A DNA stretch of 57,242 bases from Mycobacterium sp. (GCF_025965855.1 NZ_JAOPWB010000014.1:1-57242), one strand, 5' to 3'. Shown: positions 26,133 through 35,058, counted from the stretch's first letter. The notes: generated by a model not told the origin, from the letters alone. Numbers and translations: made by a program.

Positions 26133-27167
26133 GTGGATCACGTCGACCTCAAGGCCGTAGCGGAATGGATGTCCGAGGAGGGGCTCGGTGAGGGCCCGCT
26201 CGAGGACGTCGCCAACGTCACCGGCGGAACGCAGAACGTCATGCTGCGATTCACCCGGGCCGGGCGGCCCTATGTGCTGCGGCGCGGACCCCGGCACCTG
26301 CGCCCGCGCAGCAACAGCGTGATCCTGCGCGAGACCAAAGTCCTTGCGGCGTTGGCCGGCTCCGATGTGCCGCACCCGCACCTGATCGCCACCTGCGACG
26401 ACACCAGCGTGCTCGGTGACGCCGTCTTCTACCTGATGGAGCCGGTCGACGGGTTCAACGCCGGCGAGGGGCTGCCGCCGTTGCACGCCGGCGACGCGAG
26501 TGTGCGCTTCGGGATGGGGCTGTCGATGGCCGATGCGCTGGCGAAGCTCGGCGCCGTCGACCACGTGGCCGTCGGCCTCGCCGACTTCGGCAAACCGGCC
26601 GGGTTTCTGGAGCGTCAGGTGCCGCGCTGGCTTTCCGAACTGGACTCCTATCGGCAATACGAGAACTACCCGGGGCCGGACATCCCGGGAGTCGAGCAGG
26701 TCGCGGCCTGGCTGGAGCGCCGCCGGCCGACGGCCTGGACCCCCGGCATCATGCACGGCGACTATCACGCCGCCAACGTCATGTTTTCGCGCACCGGGCC
26801 GGAAGTGGTTGCCATCGTCGACTGGGAGATGTGCACCATCGGTGACCCGCTGCTGGATCTGGGCTGGCTGCTGGCCACCTGGCGCCAGCCCGACGGGTCC
26901 AGCGTGTTCAGCCACGCCCTCGGCGGCCAGGACGGGCTGGCCAGCACCGACGACCTGTTCCGACGGTATGCCGCCAACACCACGCGCGACTTGTCGAACA
27001 TCACCTGGTACACCGTGCTGGCCTGCTTCAAGCTCGGCATCGTGATCGAGGGAACGCTGGCCCGGGCCTGCGCGGGTAAGGCCGAAAAGGAGGTCGGCGA
27101 CCAGCTCCACGCCGCCACGGTGCATCTGTTCGAGCGGGCGCTGACGCTTATCGGTCACGAATCCTGA
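26133..27167 (+). CDS. APH-fold phosphotransferase
   Basis: 344 residues from GTG 26133. Third protein of this fold in the window, with GGTQNVMLRFTRAGRPYVLRR in the N-lobe, GIMHGDYHAANVMF as catalytic loop and IVDWEMCTIGDPLLDLGW as metal motif. It resembles the 13237 gene more than fadE36. The 2-base spacing from the SnoaL-like gene suggests coupling. Likely a small-metabolite kinase; there is no antibiotic-resistance evidence. Confidence 0.9.
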   Translation: MDHVDLKAVAEWMSEEGLGEGPLEDVANVTGGTQNVMLRFTRAGRPYVLRRGPRHLRPRSNSVILRETKVLAALAGSDVPHPHLIATCDDTSVLGDAVFYLMEPVDGFNAGEGLPPLHAGDASVRFGMGLSMADALAKLGAVDHVAVGLADFGKPAGFLERQVPRWLSELDSYRQYENYPGPDIPGVEQVAAWLERRRPTAWTPGIMHGDYHAANVMFSRTGPEVVAIVDWEMCTIGDPLLDLGWLLATWRQPDGSSVFSHALGGQDGLASTDDLFRRYAANTTRDLSNITWYTVLACFKLGIVIEGTLARACAGKAEKEVGDQLHAATVHLFERALTLIGHES

Positions 27168-27186
27168 CCTACTAGCATCTCCCTTC

Positions 27187-27693
27187 GTGCCGCCCTACCC
27201 CGAGAACCCCGACTTCTACTCCGAACCCACCCAGGCCGCTTACGGCGGTTATTACGACGAGCCTGCGCCCCAGCCACCTGAGCCGCCGACGCCGTGGTAT
27301 CGCCGCCCTTTGGCGCTGGTAGCGGCCGGTGCGATCGGGGTCATATTGCTCGGCCTCGCGGCGTACGCGGTGGTCAAGCTGGTCGCCGGTTCGCCGTCGC
27401 CGGCTCCAACCACCACAACGACGACGACACCCGCGCCCACCACCACCGCTTCAGTGGTGACCACCACCACCGCGGCGCCGCGCCACCACGGAGGCGGTGG
27501 CGGGGGCGCGCCGACGCAGACGGTCACCGAGACCGCCCCGCCGCCGAGCACCGACACCGGAACCCCGGGCACCGACACTCCCACGACGACCGTCCCGCCG
27601 AGCACGGTCACCGTTTCGCCGAGCACCGAAACCAGCACGGTGACCCAGACCGTGACCGTCCCGCCGCGCCGGGGTTTCGAACCGCGCCCATAA
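27187..27693 (+). CDS. Thr/Pro-rich single-pass membrane protein
   Basis: 168 residues from GTG 27187. A cytoplasmic Pro/Tyr-rich start is followed by WYRRPLALVAAGAIGVILLG and a membrane helix to about residue 66. The exterior part is almost entirely Thr, Pro, Ser and Gly with TTTTTTT, GGGGGG and repeated TVT/PPST words. This suggests an O-mannosylated wall-spanning stalk. No enzymatic domain. Function unknown. Confidence 0.8.
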   Translation: MPPYPENPDFYSEPTQAAYGGYYDEPAPQPPEPPTPWYRRPLALVAAGAIGVILLGLAAYAVVKLVAGSPSPAPTTTTTTTPAPTTTASVVTTTTAAPRHHGGGGGGAPTQTVTETAPPPSTDTGTPGTDTPTTTVPPSTVTVSPSTETSTVTQTVTVPPRRGFEPRP

Positions 27694-27731
27694 TCGAGAC
27701 ACGTTGAGGACTCGGCGGATAGCCTCCATGC

Positions 27732-28352
27732 GTGGACGTCGGGGACTCGGTCAGGCGCTCACTTGACCTTTGGGAACACCGCGAGTGGGATCCGGCAATG
27801 ATTCACGCCTGCAACGCCGTCGACGGGACCGCAAAGAAACGCTATCCGCAGTCGGGCGTCGCGACCCGGTTCAAGCGCACGATCCGGGACTCGCTGGACA
27901 TCTTTCAGGTGATGGCGGCACCGGGGATCGACTTCGATCAGAGCCGCTTTCCGATAGCGGTGAAATCGGACCTGCCCGACGGCCGTCCCGACATCGCCGA
28001 CGTCATGTACGGCATTCACCGCTACAGCCACGGCCACGACGACGAACTGCCCGAGGGCTTCGAACTGACGCCGCATGGGCCGCGGCCCGCGAGCGTGCAC
28101 GTCTGGCGAACCGGGAAGATCCAGCTTCCCGCCTCGGCGGCGATCGGCCTGTTGGCGGTCGCCGTGTTCTCACCCGAGAACAAGGGCGAGGCCATCCCTG
28201 ACGGCTACCAGCTCAGCTGGTACCAGCACGTCTTTCACGTCTGCATGTGGTGGGGTTGGCAGGACCACTTCCGCGAGATCATCGCCACCGCCCAGATCCC
28301 GCAGGCGACTCTTGACTTCGCCGAGTCCTGGGATGACTGGACGCCGGTTTAG
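27732..28352 (+). CDS. hypothetical protein
   Basis: 206 residues from GTG 27732. The sequence is soluble and conserved-looking, with DPAMIHACNAVDGTAKKRYP, IRDSLDIFQVMAAPGIDF and a Trp-rich VCMWWGWQDHF. It has no membrane segment or signal. I do not recognise a named family. It stands between the Thr-rich membrane protein and the GNAT gene. Confidence 0.75.
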   Translation: MDVGDSVRRSLDLWEHREWDPAMIHACNAVDGTAKKRYPQSGVATRFKRTIRDSLDIFQVMAAPGIDFDQSRFPIAVKSDLPDGRPDIADVMYGIHRYSHGHDDELPEGFELTPHGPRPASVHVWRTGKIQLPASAAIGLLAVAVFSPENKGEAIPDGYQLSWYQHVFHVCMWWGWQDHFREIIATAQIPQATLDFAESWDDWTPV

Positions 28353-28424
28353 AACCCCAGCCGCGTGAATCGTTCGCCGGCAATCGGTTACGCCCCGCGG
28401 CTTTGACGGTGGAAGATTGCTGGC

Positions 28425-28967
28425 ATGCAAGCGAGCATCGGCCTGGTGCGTCCGGCTTCCCCGCAGGATGCGGCCGCCTGCGTCGCGATTTACCGCCCCT
28501 ACGTTCTGGACACGGCGATCAGTTGGGAAATCGAAGTCCCGACCGTGCAGGAGATGGCGGGGCGTATCGCCGCGGCCCGCGAGGACCACGAATGGCTCGT
28601 CCTCGAACGCGATGATCGGATCATCGGCTTCGCCTACGGGCACGCACTCAACCGGCTGGCTTCCTACCGATGGTCGGCCGAGACCGGAATCTATGTCCAC
28701 GTAGACCATCACCGCGCCGGCGGCGGCCGCGGACTGTACACGCAGCTACTGCGCCGGCTCACCGAGCGCGGCTATCGGCGGGCCCTCGCCGGCATCACCC
28801 AACCCAACGAGGCCAGCAACCGTTTTCATCGATCCTTCGGGTTCGAAGAGGCCGGGCTGCACCGGCGCGTCGAATGGAAACACGGCAGCTGGCACGACGT
28901 CGCGTGGATGCAACTCGATCTGCTCGGCGATACCGACCAGGATGCGCCGCCCGGCCCGGTCGCCTGA
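28425..28967 (+). CDS. GNAT N-acetyltransferase, phosphinothricin-acetyltransferase-like
   Basis: 180 residues. N-terminal VRPASPQDAAACVAIYRPYV, then SWEIEVPTVQEMAGRI, acetyl-CoA motif A HHRAGGGRGLYTQLLRRL and NEASNRFHRSFGFEEAG are characteristic of Pat/Bar-like acetyltransferases. These acetylate amino groups of amino-acid analogues such as methionine sulfoximine or phosphinothricin. Last backbone-like gene before the accessory segment. Confidence 0.88.
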   Translation: MQASIGLVRPASPQDAAACVAIYRPYVLDTAISWEIEVPTVQEMAGRIAAAREDHEWLVLERDDRIIGFAYGHALNRLASYRWSAETGIYVHVDHHRAGGGRGLYTQLLRRLTERGYRRALAGITQPNEASNRFHRSFGFEEAGLHRRVEWKHGSWHDVAWMQLDLLGDTDQDAPPGPVA

Positions 28968-29045
28968 AGGAGCGGCCTTACCGCACGCACTCCCGCGCGG
29001 GATGAGCACGACCACGCGCCCATCCCGAACCGGGAAGGTTAGAGG

Positions 29046-29165
29046 CTAGCGGCCGCCGCCGGCGCCGCCGCCGAAACGGCCACCGCCGGCGCCACCACCA
29101 AGGCGACCACCGCCCGCGCCACCACCCACGCGACCCATCGTTTCCGCACTGCTGATCGTCATCAT
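29046..29165 (-). CDS. Gly/Arg-repeat micro-protein
   Basis: 39 codons from ATG 29165 (a second ATG follows at once). After a 13-residue leader MMTISSAETMGRV come three exact copies of GGGAGGGR separated by L and F, then a stop. The frame is clean but no strong ribosome site is visible, so expression is uncertain. The repeat is also kept at DNA level with synonymous changes between units (GGTGGTGGCGCG, GGTGGTGGCGCC, GGCGGCGGCGCC), which slightly favours protein-level selection. Unknown function; RGG-like RNA binding is only a guess. Confidence 0.4.
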   Translation of the reverse strand: MMTISSAETMGRVGGGAGGGRLGGGAGGGRFGGGAGGGR

Positions 29166-29538
29166 GGGCCGTAGAGTATCGCCGAATATCCGCGGTCACA
29201 ACCAACTCCGTCTTAACGGTTCGGCCATACCGAGATGCAGTACTGCCGTCGAGCATTGGCGGCGATCTGACGGGCCACCCCGACGGCCGCGTGGTGGTGG
29301 AGTGCGCGTATTCCAAGGCTGCGCTAATCCTCGGTTGCTCGGTCCGGATGTTGATGTTGGAGGTAGTGCCTCGGGCGGCAGCAACAGCCCCAAGGTGAGG
29401 CGAGAGCGGCCATTGGTCCTGCTGGCCGGCCAGGGCCGCGAAGCGGCCGCGAATACAGCGCGGAAATAGGGCCGGACCCTTGTCGGCCGCGGCACGGCCC
29501 ACCCTCGGCGTGCAAGTGAACGTGCGGAATCTTCCGCT
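29166..29538. other. intergenic stretch without a supported gene
   Basis: Several overlapping ORFs exist on both strands but none has a ribosome site, family motif or codon pattern better than the others. I see no tRNA, palindrome or repeat here. Confidence 0.6.
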
Positions 29539-29742
29539 TCACGCAGCTGTTGGCTTGACGCGGGAGCCGCCAGGAGCGGTGTAGCTGGAACAGAACGTGA
29601 CCGAACCGTCGTCGGCGACGAAACGGACGAACCGTGCAGCCCCCATGCCGGTACCGTCCGTGCTCATCGCCAGCCAGCCGTCGCCAGCCAGCCGATACCC
29701 ACAAAGTTGGGTGCCGGTTCCTTCTACGCGACAACGTCGAGT

Positions 29743-29967
29743 TTATTGCCCGTCGGTAGTCCACCGCTCGCCTGCGCCGCCTTCTGGATCCCAAATCGAC
29801 TGGGCGGCCATTTCCTTGCGTCTGGCCCTGCGGCGCATGCCCGCACGGAGTATGTCCCTGACCGTCAATGGGCCGTCAACGATCAACGAGATGTCGGATT
29901 CTGTCGGGGGCGTTATGCGCTCCTCGGCAGGGACGGAGATCGAATGCGTTCCGGTGGTGTGCGTCAT
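29743..29967 (-). CDS. small protein translationally coupled to the hibernation-factor-like gene
   Basis: 74 residues; its ATG (29967-29965) overlaps the TGA of the upstream gene (ATGA). It contains SLIVDGPLTVRDILRAG followed by the basic segment MRRRARRKEMAA. After its TAA (29745-29743) the same frame stays open for another 67 codons to 29539, with plausible protein sequence (LAGDGWLAMSTDGTGMG, ARFVRFVADDGSVTFC). The TAA may therefore be a recent nonsense mutation splitting a protein of about 142 residues. No family recognised. Confidence 0.6.
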   Translation of the reverse strand: MTHTTGTHSISVPAEERITPPTESDISLIVDGPLTVRDILRAGMRRRARRKEMAAQSIWDPEGGAGERWTTDGQ

Positions 29968-30434
29968 GGTCGTGCGCCTATCTGCCCGCCGAAGCGAGCT
30001 GCTGTTTGGTGTGGGTCCTGCGTTGCGGATCGGGCGACTTCCAACGGTGCGGAGGTGACAGGATGACGGATCGTCGCGCGCCTCAGCCGGCGGTTGTCCA
30101 TCGGATCGTGCGTCGACTTCTGGTGTTCAAGCTGCCGGATCAACTCGCGCTTTGCATCGCAGATAGCACGGGTGATGTCCGGGTTGTCCGCGACCGCTAC
30201 CAGCAGTGGATGGCCGGGAAGGGTTGTGCGCAACGTGATGCGCTGCTCCTTGCCGCCGCGGTCCTGCAGGGTGACTTCTATGTCCACATCATTCGGATCC
30301 CACCTGCCTAGATGCGCCTCGAGCGCGGACAACGTCTGTATGACGTGCGGATGCTCCTTGGCTACGAAACCCGCGCCGACGTGGATCACGTTCTCGCGGA
30401 AAATATTTCGTTTCGCGTTGTTAGATTTCCTCAT
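29964..30434 (-). CDS. HPF/RaiA-like ribosome-associated protein
   Basis: 156 residues, ATG at 30434 after GAGG. After a short basic leader (MRKSNNAKRN) the segment VIHVGAGFVAKEHPHVIQTL, VDIEVTLQDRGG and ITLRTTLPGHPLLVAV follows the beta-alpha-beta pattern of ribosome hibernation (sigma-54 modulation) proteins. The conserved tail ELIRQLEHQK matches. There is no long C-terminal dimerisation domain. Such factors stabilise idle ribosomes in stasis, which fits the neighbouring WS/DGAT gene. The last 25 residues look less conserved. Coupled to the 74-residue gene. Confidence 0.7.
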   Translation of the reverse strand: MRKSNNAKRNIFRENVIHVGAGFVAKEHPHVIQTLSALEAHLGRWDPNDVDIEVTLQDRGGKEQRITLRTTLPGHPLLVAVADNPDITRAICDAKRELIRQLEHQKSTHDPMDNRRLRRATIRHPVTSAPLEVARSATQDPHQTAARFGGQIGARP

Positions 30435-30517
30435 TGTGGCCTCATTTCGGGTGCTTGGTCGCGGGCTGTTGATTTCAGTAGGTTCGACGCGTAGCTAGAC
30501 GAATGTCATGTTGCAGG

Positions 30518-30589
30518 TCACCGGAACCGCCGGGTCCAGGGCGTGATGGCGCCGATCGCGAGAACCAGCGTGCGGTTGTGCTTATTCAT
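30518..30589 (-). CDS. possible 23-residue ORF with strong ribosome site
   Basis: ATG 30589 lies 10 bases after AAAAGGAG, and the sequence runs MNKHNRTLVLAIGAITPWTR to a TGA. The 5' context (GGAGAACGACCAC) nearly repeats the one before the 44-residue gene at 36504 (GGAGAGCGACCAC). It may be a leader peptide, or the stump of a lost gene upstream of the HPF-like gene. Confidence 0.35.
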   Translation of the reverse strand: MNKHNRTLVLAIGAITPWTRRFR

Positions 30590-30788
30590 CGTGGTCGTTC
30601 TCCTTTTGATTGAAAGAGTGGGCACACATGTTTTCGGGGTTCTCGACGCGTGTCGTCGTCGTGCATCGGTCTGAACCAGGATCTCCGGGATCAAGCGGAA
30701 ACACGTTAAGCGCCAACGGCGAATTCGTGAAGGTCGACGAGCGCAGTTGCCGGACTAGATCTTTAGTAAACGCTCTGTCAGGCGCAAA

Positions 30789-30826
30789 TGTCAACACTGT
30801 GTGCCATCAGCGTTGGCACATTGACA
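30789..30826. promoter_or_regulatory. nested palindrome, candidate operator
   Basis: Inner arms TGTGCCA (30800-30806) and TGGCACA (30814-30820) are enclosed by outer arms TGTCAA (30789-30794) and TTGACA (30821-30826). It lies between the WS/DGAT 3' end and the small-ORF/HPF-like transcript, about 200 bases upstream of the latter. The outer half-sites resemble the GTCAAC/GTTGAC sites found upstream of tetR and the WS/DGAT gene. Confidence 0.4.
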
Positions 30827-30949
30827 AGGTGGCATCGGCCGTTCTCCCCATCGCCAGGCAGAGAAGCCTTCGCGGCTCAGGGACCGAAAGATGGCGTCTG
30901 TTCGTGCGTTAGGTGGGACACCAGAACCTCCGTGACTCGATGACGTGAG

Positions 30950-32518
30950 CTACGCCGGCCGTTTCGTGATGGGAGGCAGCTTGGGCGCCAGCCCGCTTCG
31001 CGGCCCCGCGAATTGCGTTGTGGCAGTGGCCTTAATGGTGGGCTTCGGTACGCCGCAGCGGGCTAAACCTGCTCTCTGGCCGGCATTTTCTTCGGCGGCC
31101 TTTTTCAGTTCGCCCACCACATCTTCGATGCCGCGCGCGACCGATGCGACGTCATCGACGTTGTCGGGGCACGCGACGACGCCCACACCCAGGGTGCCGC
31201 CATAGGACACGGCGGTGATGTTGAGGTTGGCGCCCTCAAACAGCGGGGCCAGGGCATGGATGCCAAGGACGTGTGCTCCGGTGCAATAGATTTGGTCGGG
31301 GGGACCCGGAACGTTTGAAGTGATGACATGAGCGAATGGAGAGTGGAATCGCGAAAGTTTCAGGCAGGTGTACACACCCATCACCATGCCGATGACCACC
31401 GGTGGAACGAGATCTATGACGTCGGCGAGGTTGACGGGCGGCACTGCCCGTCGTCCGTTCTTGATCTTGGATGTCGCGTCGTGAATGCTCGCCAACTGCT
31501 GTGCCGGGTCGGCCAGATCGACCGGCAATTTGACGACAGCCGGTGACCAACTATTGGACGCGTCGGCATCGACACCGCGCGTCGAGATCGGCATCATGGT
31601 GCGCAGCGGATGGCTGGGCACCGTGTCGTGGGTTGCCAACCACCGGCGCAGCGAGGATGTCGTTGCGGTCAGGAAAACATCGTTGACGGTGACATCGAAC
31701 GCGGCCGTGATGACGCGCAGATCATCCATCGCCACCGCGGCGAACGCAACGCTGCGTCGCGCGGTGAGCGGGGCGTTCAGCAGCGTTCGCGGCGAGCTCT
31801 CGTGCTTCTCGGAATCCAGACCATCGGCCCGTTGCGGGCCGCCGCCCGCGACTAGTTGGCGTACCGATCCCAGCGCAGTTCCTACCACCGACTTCACCGC
31901 GGCGGGACCCAACCTGACAGCGATCCGAATGCCCACAGCGGTGTTGGCCGCGACCTCGTCGATCACGTCCCACACCCTCGCGGCCGCGCCGGGCATCGTC
32001 GCCCGGGCCCGCTCTGGCGCCGCCGCAAATTGAGCGTCCGCATCAACAGTCATCAGTTCGGGCAGCATGGAGTTCACCGCGCCCACACCATCGGTAATGG
32101 CGTGGGAGAACTTCATCAGCACCACGAGCCTGCCGTCGGCGAGACCCTGCACCACCCAGGCATCCCACAGTGGGCGGTCGCGGTCGAGAGGCTGCCCATG
32201 CAGCTCGCCGATAAGGGTGGTCAACTCCCGTATGGTGCCGGGTTTGGCCAGCCGCACACGATGCAGATGGCTGTGGACATCGAACGCGGGGTCCTCGATC
32301 CATGACGGCTGGCCCAACCCGAAGGGTTTGGTGAGCAGGCGTTGCCGGAAATCCGGCAGCACCGCAATGCGCTCAGCCAGCAGCTTATAAATCGCCCCGG
32401 CGGTCAATTCGCCGCGCGCCGAGGGATCGCAAAACAACACTGCCATCACGTGGGTGGGCATCACGGATGTCTCGCCGTGCAGCGTGACGCCGTCCAGGCC
32501 AGTCAATCGTTTCATCAT
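30950..32518 (-). CDS. WS/DGAT family wax ester/triacylglycerol synthase-like acyltransferase
   Basis: 522 residues, ATG at 32518 (or the adjacent ATG 32515) after GGAG. N-terminal LTGLDG, then FSHAITDG around residues 137-144 in place of HHxxxDG (His139 and Asp143 kept, first His replaced by Ser138). Later PLRTMMPIS and VITSNVPGP are typical of the family. It would esterify acyl-CoA to diacylglycerol or alcohols for storage lipid. The C-terminus is a Lys/Pro-rich extension. It belongs to the stress-like cluster. Confidence 0.9.
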   Translation of the reverse strand: MMKRLTGLDGVTLHGETSVMPTHVMAVLFCDPSARGELTAGAIYKLLAERIAVLPDFRQRLLTKPFGLGQPSWIEDPAFDVHSHLHRVRLAKPGTIRELTTLIGELHGQPLDRDRPLWDAWVVQGLADGRLVVLMKFSHAITDGVGAVNSMLPELMTVDADAQFAAAPERARATMPGAAARVWDVIDEVAANTAVGIRIAVRLGPAAVKSVVGTALGSVRQLVAGGGPQRADGLDSEKHESSPRTLLNAPLTARRSVAFAAVAMDDLRVITAAFDVTVNDVFLTATTSSLRRWLATHDTVPSHPLRTMMPISTRGVDADASNSWSPAVVKLPVDLADPAQQLASIHDATSKIKNGRRAVPPVNLADVIDLVPPVVIGMVMGVYTCLKLSRFHSPFAHVITSNVPGPPDQIYCTGAHVLGIHALAPLFEGANLNITAVSYGGTLGVGVVACPDNVDDVASVARGIEDVVGELKKAAEENAGQRAGLARCGVPKPTIKATATTQFAGPRSGLAPKLPPITKRPA

Positions 32519-32708
32519 GCTGCTCCATCCGTATCCGAGCTGTCAGCTCAAGGCTTGGCTGGCGACTTTTCTCGCCGCGCGCTCAGTAACGACGGCGCTG
32601 AACACACCCCAAACCGCATGGCCTCGAGGTGATTTGGTGATCGCCCGCATTGTCTCGCAATTCATGCCAGCGGCGCTTCGACCAGCATACACTGTGGCGA
32701 TCACCGTT

Positions 32709-32725
32709 CGTCAACACCGTTGACG
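32709..32725. promoter_or_regulatory. GTCAAC-N3-GTTGAC operator candidate upstream of the WS/DGAT gene
   Basis: CGTCAAC (32709-32715), ACC, GTTGACG (32719-32725) is a perfect 7-bp-arm palindrome. It lies about 190 bases upstream of the acyltransferase ATG in a 375-bp gap that otherwise holds no supported gene. The same 6-bp half-sites with the same 3-base spacing occur upstream of the tetR gene at 35059-35073, so this is the best candidate TetR target. Confidence 0.6.
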
Positions 32726-32893
32726 TCCTAAGCGCGTGCAAGTTACGGCGGAGGTCCGGTGCTCAAGGGAAAGTGCACGGCGATGCCAGCCGGGCAAATC
32801 AAGGTCTCGCGGCGTCGATCAGGAACGATGACACGCACACCAATCAGGAAATCCGTGCGGTCGTTGAATGTTGAAGCCGAGCCGGGCCGTTGC

Positions 32894-33052
32894 TCAGCGC
32901 ACCTTTTCGGGGATTGAGTTAATTGCATGCAGGACGTGTACGGCGAGTTTGCCTGCCGCGTCGGTGCCCAACTTGGAGTGGGCACTGATGGTGTCCGTGA
33001 CGAGTTGGAGCCGAATCTCGTAAGGAGTGCGAAACGTTGTGAGCGGAGCCAT
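32894..33052 (-). CDS. small hypothetical protein
   Basis: 52 residues from ATG 33052, with AAAGGGA 6 bases upstream. It contains LTTFRTPYEIRLQLVTDTIS, LGTDAAGKLAVHVLHAIN and a basic end. Amphipathic helical appearance, no membrane segment or known family. It lies downstream of the broken synthase gene and may have been the next gene of that transcript. Confidence 0.6.
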   Translation of the reverse strand: MAPLTTFRTPYEIRLQLVTDTISAHSKLGTDAAGKLAVHVLHAINSIPEKVR

Positions 33053-33112
33053 CGAATTCCCTTTGTAGTCGAGCATGTTCGCTCGCAACCGAGCTGCTCG
33101 ATACTGATAACC

Positions 33113-34244
33113 TTACGCCGATTCGCGGCCACCGCTTCCGCGACGAGCATGCGGGTATTGCGTTTGCCGATTTTGGAAGGACATGACGCTCGGATTTAAC
33201 ACAGCCCCGTCGAGGATCTCGATCGCCCGGCGCACCGTCTGATCCGCCTGCCACGAGTCACGCCCGGCAAGCACCATTGGCAGGTAGGGAAGCAGCGCCT
33301 CGCTGATCTCCCAGGTCGCCGAATCCCACAGGCAGGAGGGGCTGTGGTCGACCGCATAGTAGGTGACGTTCGGTCCGACGACGAACGTCGGCCGCTCAAA
33401 CGAGGTGGGCGTGCCCAGCTGAATCCCATTGCTGCATCACAGGATACGTCGACTATTAGGCTGTTCGGCCGTAGCGCGGCGAGGTCGCCGTCCAGAAGGA
33501 TCAGTGGTGCGTTGGTGTCCTGCAACACGCAGTTGATGATGATGTCGTGCCGGGCAAGGTATCCGGCGAGCGGCACGCTGCCTTCTTGGGTACACGCAAA
33601 GCTCACCGGCGAGCCACCGCGAGAGTGCGTGTCTTGATCGAAGTGCACGATCGGGGCCGGATGAATCGGGGAGGCGACTTCGGTCACGCCGCGATTGGTG
33701 AGGACGTCGATGTCGTTTACACCCAGCGCGTTCAACGCAGTCACCGCACCTCGCGCAGTGGCGCCGAAGCCGATAACAGCGGCCCACAACCGGCGACCGT
33801 AGATGCCCGACCAACCGACGATAGACATGGCATGCAGCACCGAGCAGTAACCCGCGATCTCGTTGTTCTTATGGAAGACATGCAATTTGAACGAGCCGGC
33901 GCGGCTCCACAGGTTCATCGACTCGAACGCGATAAGCGTCTGTCGACAGTCGATGGTCAGCTCCTCGTCTTGCACGCAGTGCGAAGCTCGGCCAGATCGC
34001 GGGCCGTGAGGCTTTAGGAGAATGACATCGCACTCCGCGATCAATTGCTCGCGGGAACGCATCCCGGCCACCCAACCGACAGCTGCGTATCGGAGACGCC
34101 GAGATACTCCCCGTATCCCCCTTCGAGATAGATGCTGGCGCGAACATCGGCGCCTATCCGATCGAAATGGTGTGGGTGGATCGGCAGACGGCGCTCGTTC
34201 TCCTTGGGAGTCGCGCCGATGACACCGAGGCGCAGTTGACCCAT
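33113..34244 (-). pseudogene. N5-(carboxyethyl)ornithine synthase / alanine dehydrogenase-like, multiply broken
   Basis: It begins as LRLGVIGATPKENERRLPIH from ATG 34244. The frame shifts near 34060 into a frame with SREQLIAECDVILLKP, HVFHKNNEIAGYC, the Rossmann stretch AAVIGFGATARGAV and NCVLQDTNAPL. It shifts again near 33405 to SFERPTFVVGP, VTYYAVDHSPS, LLPYLPMVLAG and ends at a TAA at 33115-33113. A stretch around 33985 is also missing relative to the family. At least three lesions make it non-functional. The family makes or uses opine-like amino acids, or interconverts alanine and pyruvate in dormancy. Confidence 0.8.
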
Positions 34245-34250
34245 GCCCGC

Positions 34251-35003
34251 CTACTTCCTCACGCGCTTGCGGGTCAAGCGCTTCGGCACTGACACGGTGG
34301 CGGCCAGACCGATGAGCAACAGATCGAGCCCGCGGTCGAGTTCGGCCGCACCGTCGTAGGAGCCCAGCGCTGTGGCCAGCGCACGCACCTGGGGGAACTC
34401 GGTGATCGCGAGCCGGTGCAACCCGAGGCGCAGCACATCATCGGACTCCTCGGGCCGCTCGACGACCTCCTGCAGCTCGGTGAGGATATGGCCATACAGA
34501 TAGCCGAAGAGCACGCGGTAAATGTGTAGCGCATCGACTCCGCTGAAGCCCACCGACGTGAGGAGCGCGACGACGTCCTCCAGTGGCCGCAGCATGCCCG
34601 GCGGCCGCTGCCCCAGCGGCATCGCCAGTGGCCGAGTCACCAACAGCGGCACCACATTCGGGTGCGCCAGGGCCAGCCGGCGGAAGTCATGCGCGACCGC
34701 GCGCAGCTGCCCGGACCAGTCCAGGTCTGCGGTGTCCACCCGTAATTGGCCCAGCACCATCTCGGCGACCCCATCGAGCAGCGCCGCCTTGTTCGGCACA
34801 TGCCGATAAATCACCGTCGGATCCCGACCTACCGCCTCACTCAGACGCCGCATCGACAACCCATCCACACCATCACGATCGACCAACTCCAACGCACACT
34901 GCAAAATCACCGACCGGCTGACCTGACCGTCCTCTGGGCCGTTGGCAACGGACGGCCCAAGTCCATCAGCGGCTGTATCGGGAACCGCCGGTTGCTTCGC
35001 CAT
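34251..35003 (-). CDS. TetR-family regulator with TetR_C domain
   Basis: 250 residues from ATG 35003, preceded by GGGAGG. An upstream in-frame start at 35063 would overlap the palindrome and lacks a ribosome site. After a disordered leader, the helix-turn-helix reads LSMRRLSEAVGRDPTVIYRHVPNKAALLD. The C-terminal part fits the TetR_C_1 type of small-molecule sensors, and the end is Lys/Arg-rich. A palindrome at 35059-35073 in its promoter suggests self-control, and a matching palindrome lies upstream of the WS/DGAT gene. Confidence 0.9.
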   Translation of the reverse strand: MAKQPAVPDTAADGLGPSVANGPEDGQVSRSVILQCALELVDRDGVDGLSMRRLSEAVGRDPTVIYRHVPNKAALLDGVAEMVLGQLRVDTADLDWSGQLRAVAHDFRRLALAHPNVVPLLVTRPLAMPLGQRPPGMLRPLEDVVALLTSVGFSGVDALHIYRVLFGYLYGHILTELQEVVERPEESDDVLRLGLHRLAITEFPQVRALATALGSYDGAAELDRGLDLLLIGLAATVSVPKRLTRKRVRK

Positions 35004-35058
35004 CGTGGCCGACCCTCCCTTACGTGTCGCGGGTTCGCGTCCTATTCTAACGGCATAC

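Noticed and set aside
30582..30797. 71-residue minus-strand ORF
   Set aside because: Would include the strong ribosome site of the 23-residue ORF and shows no domain.
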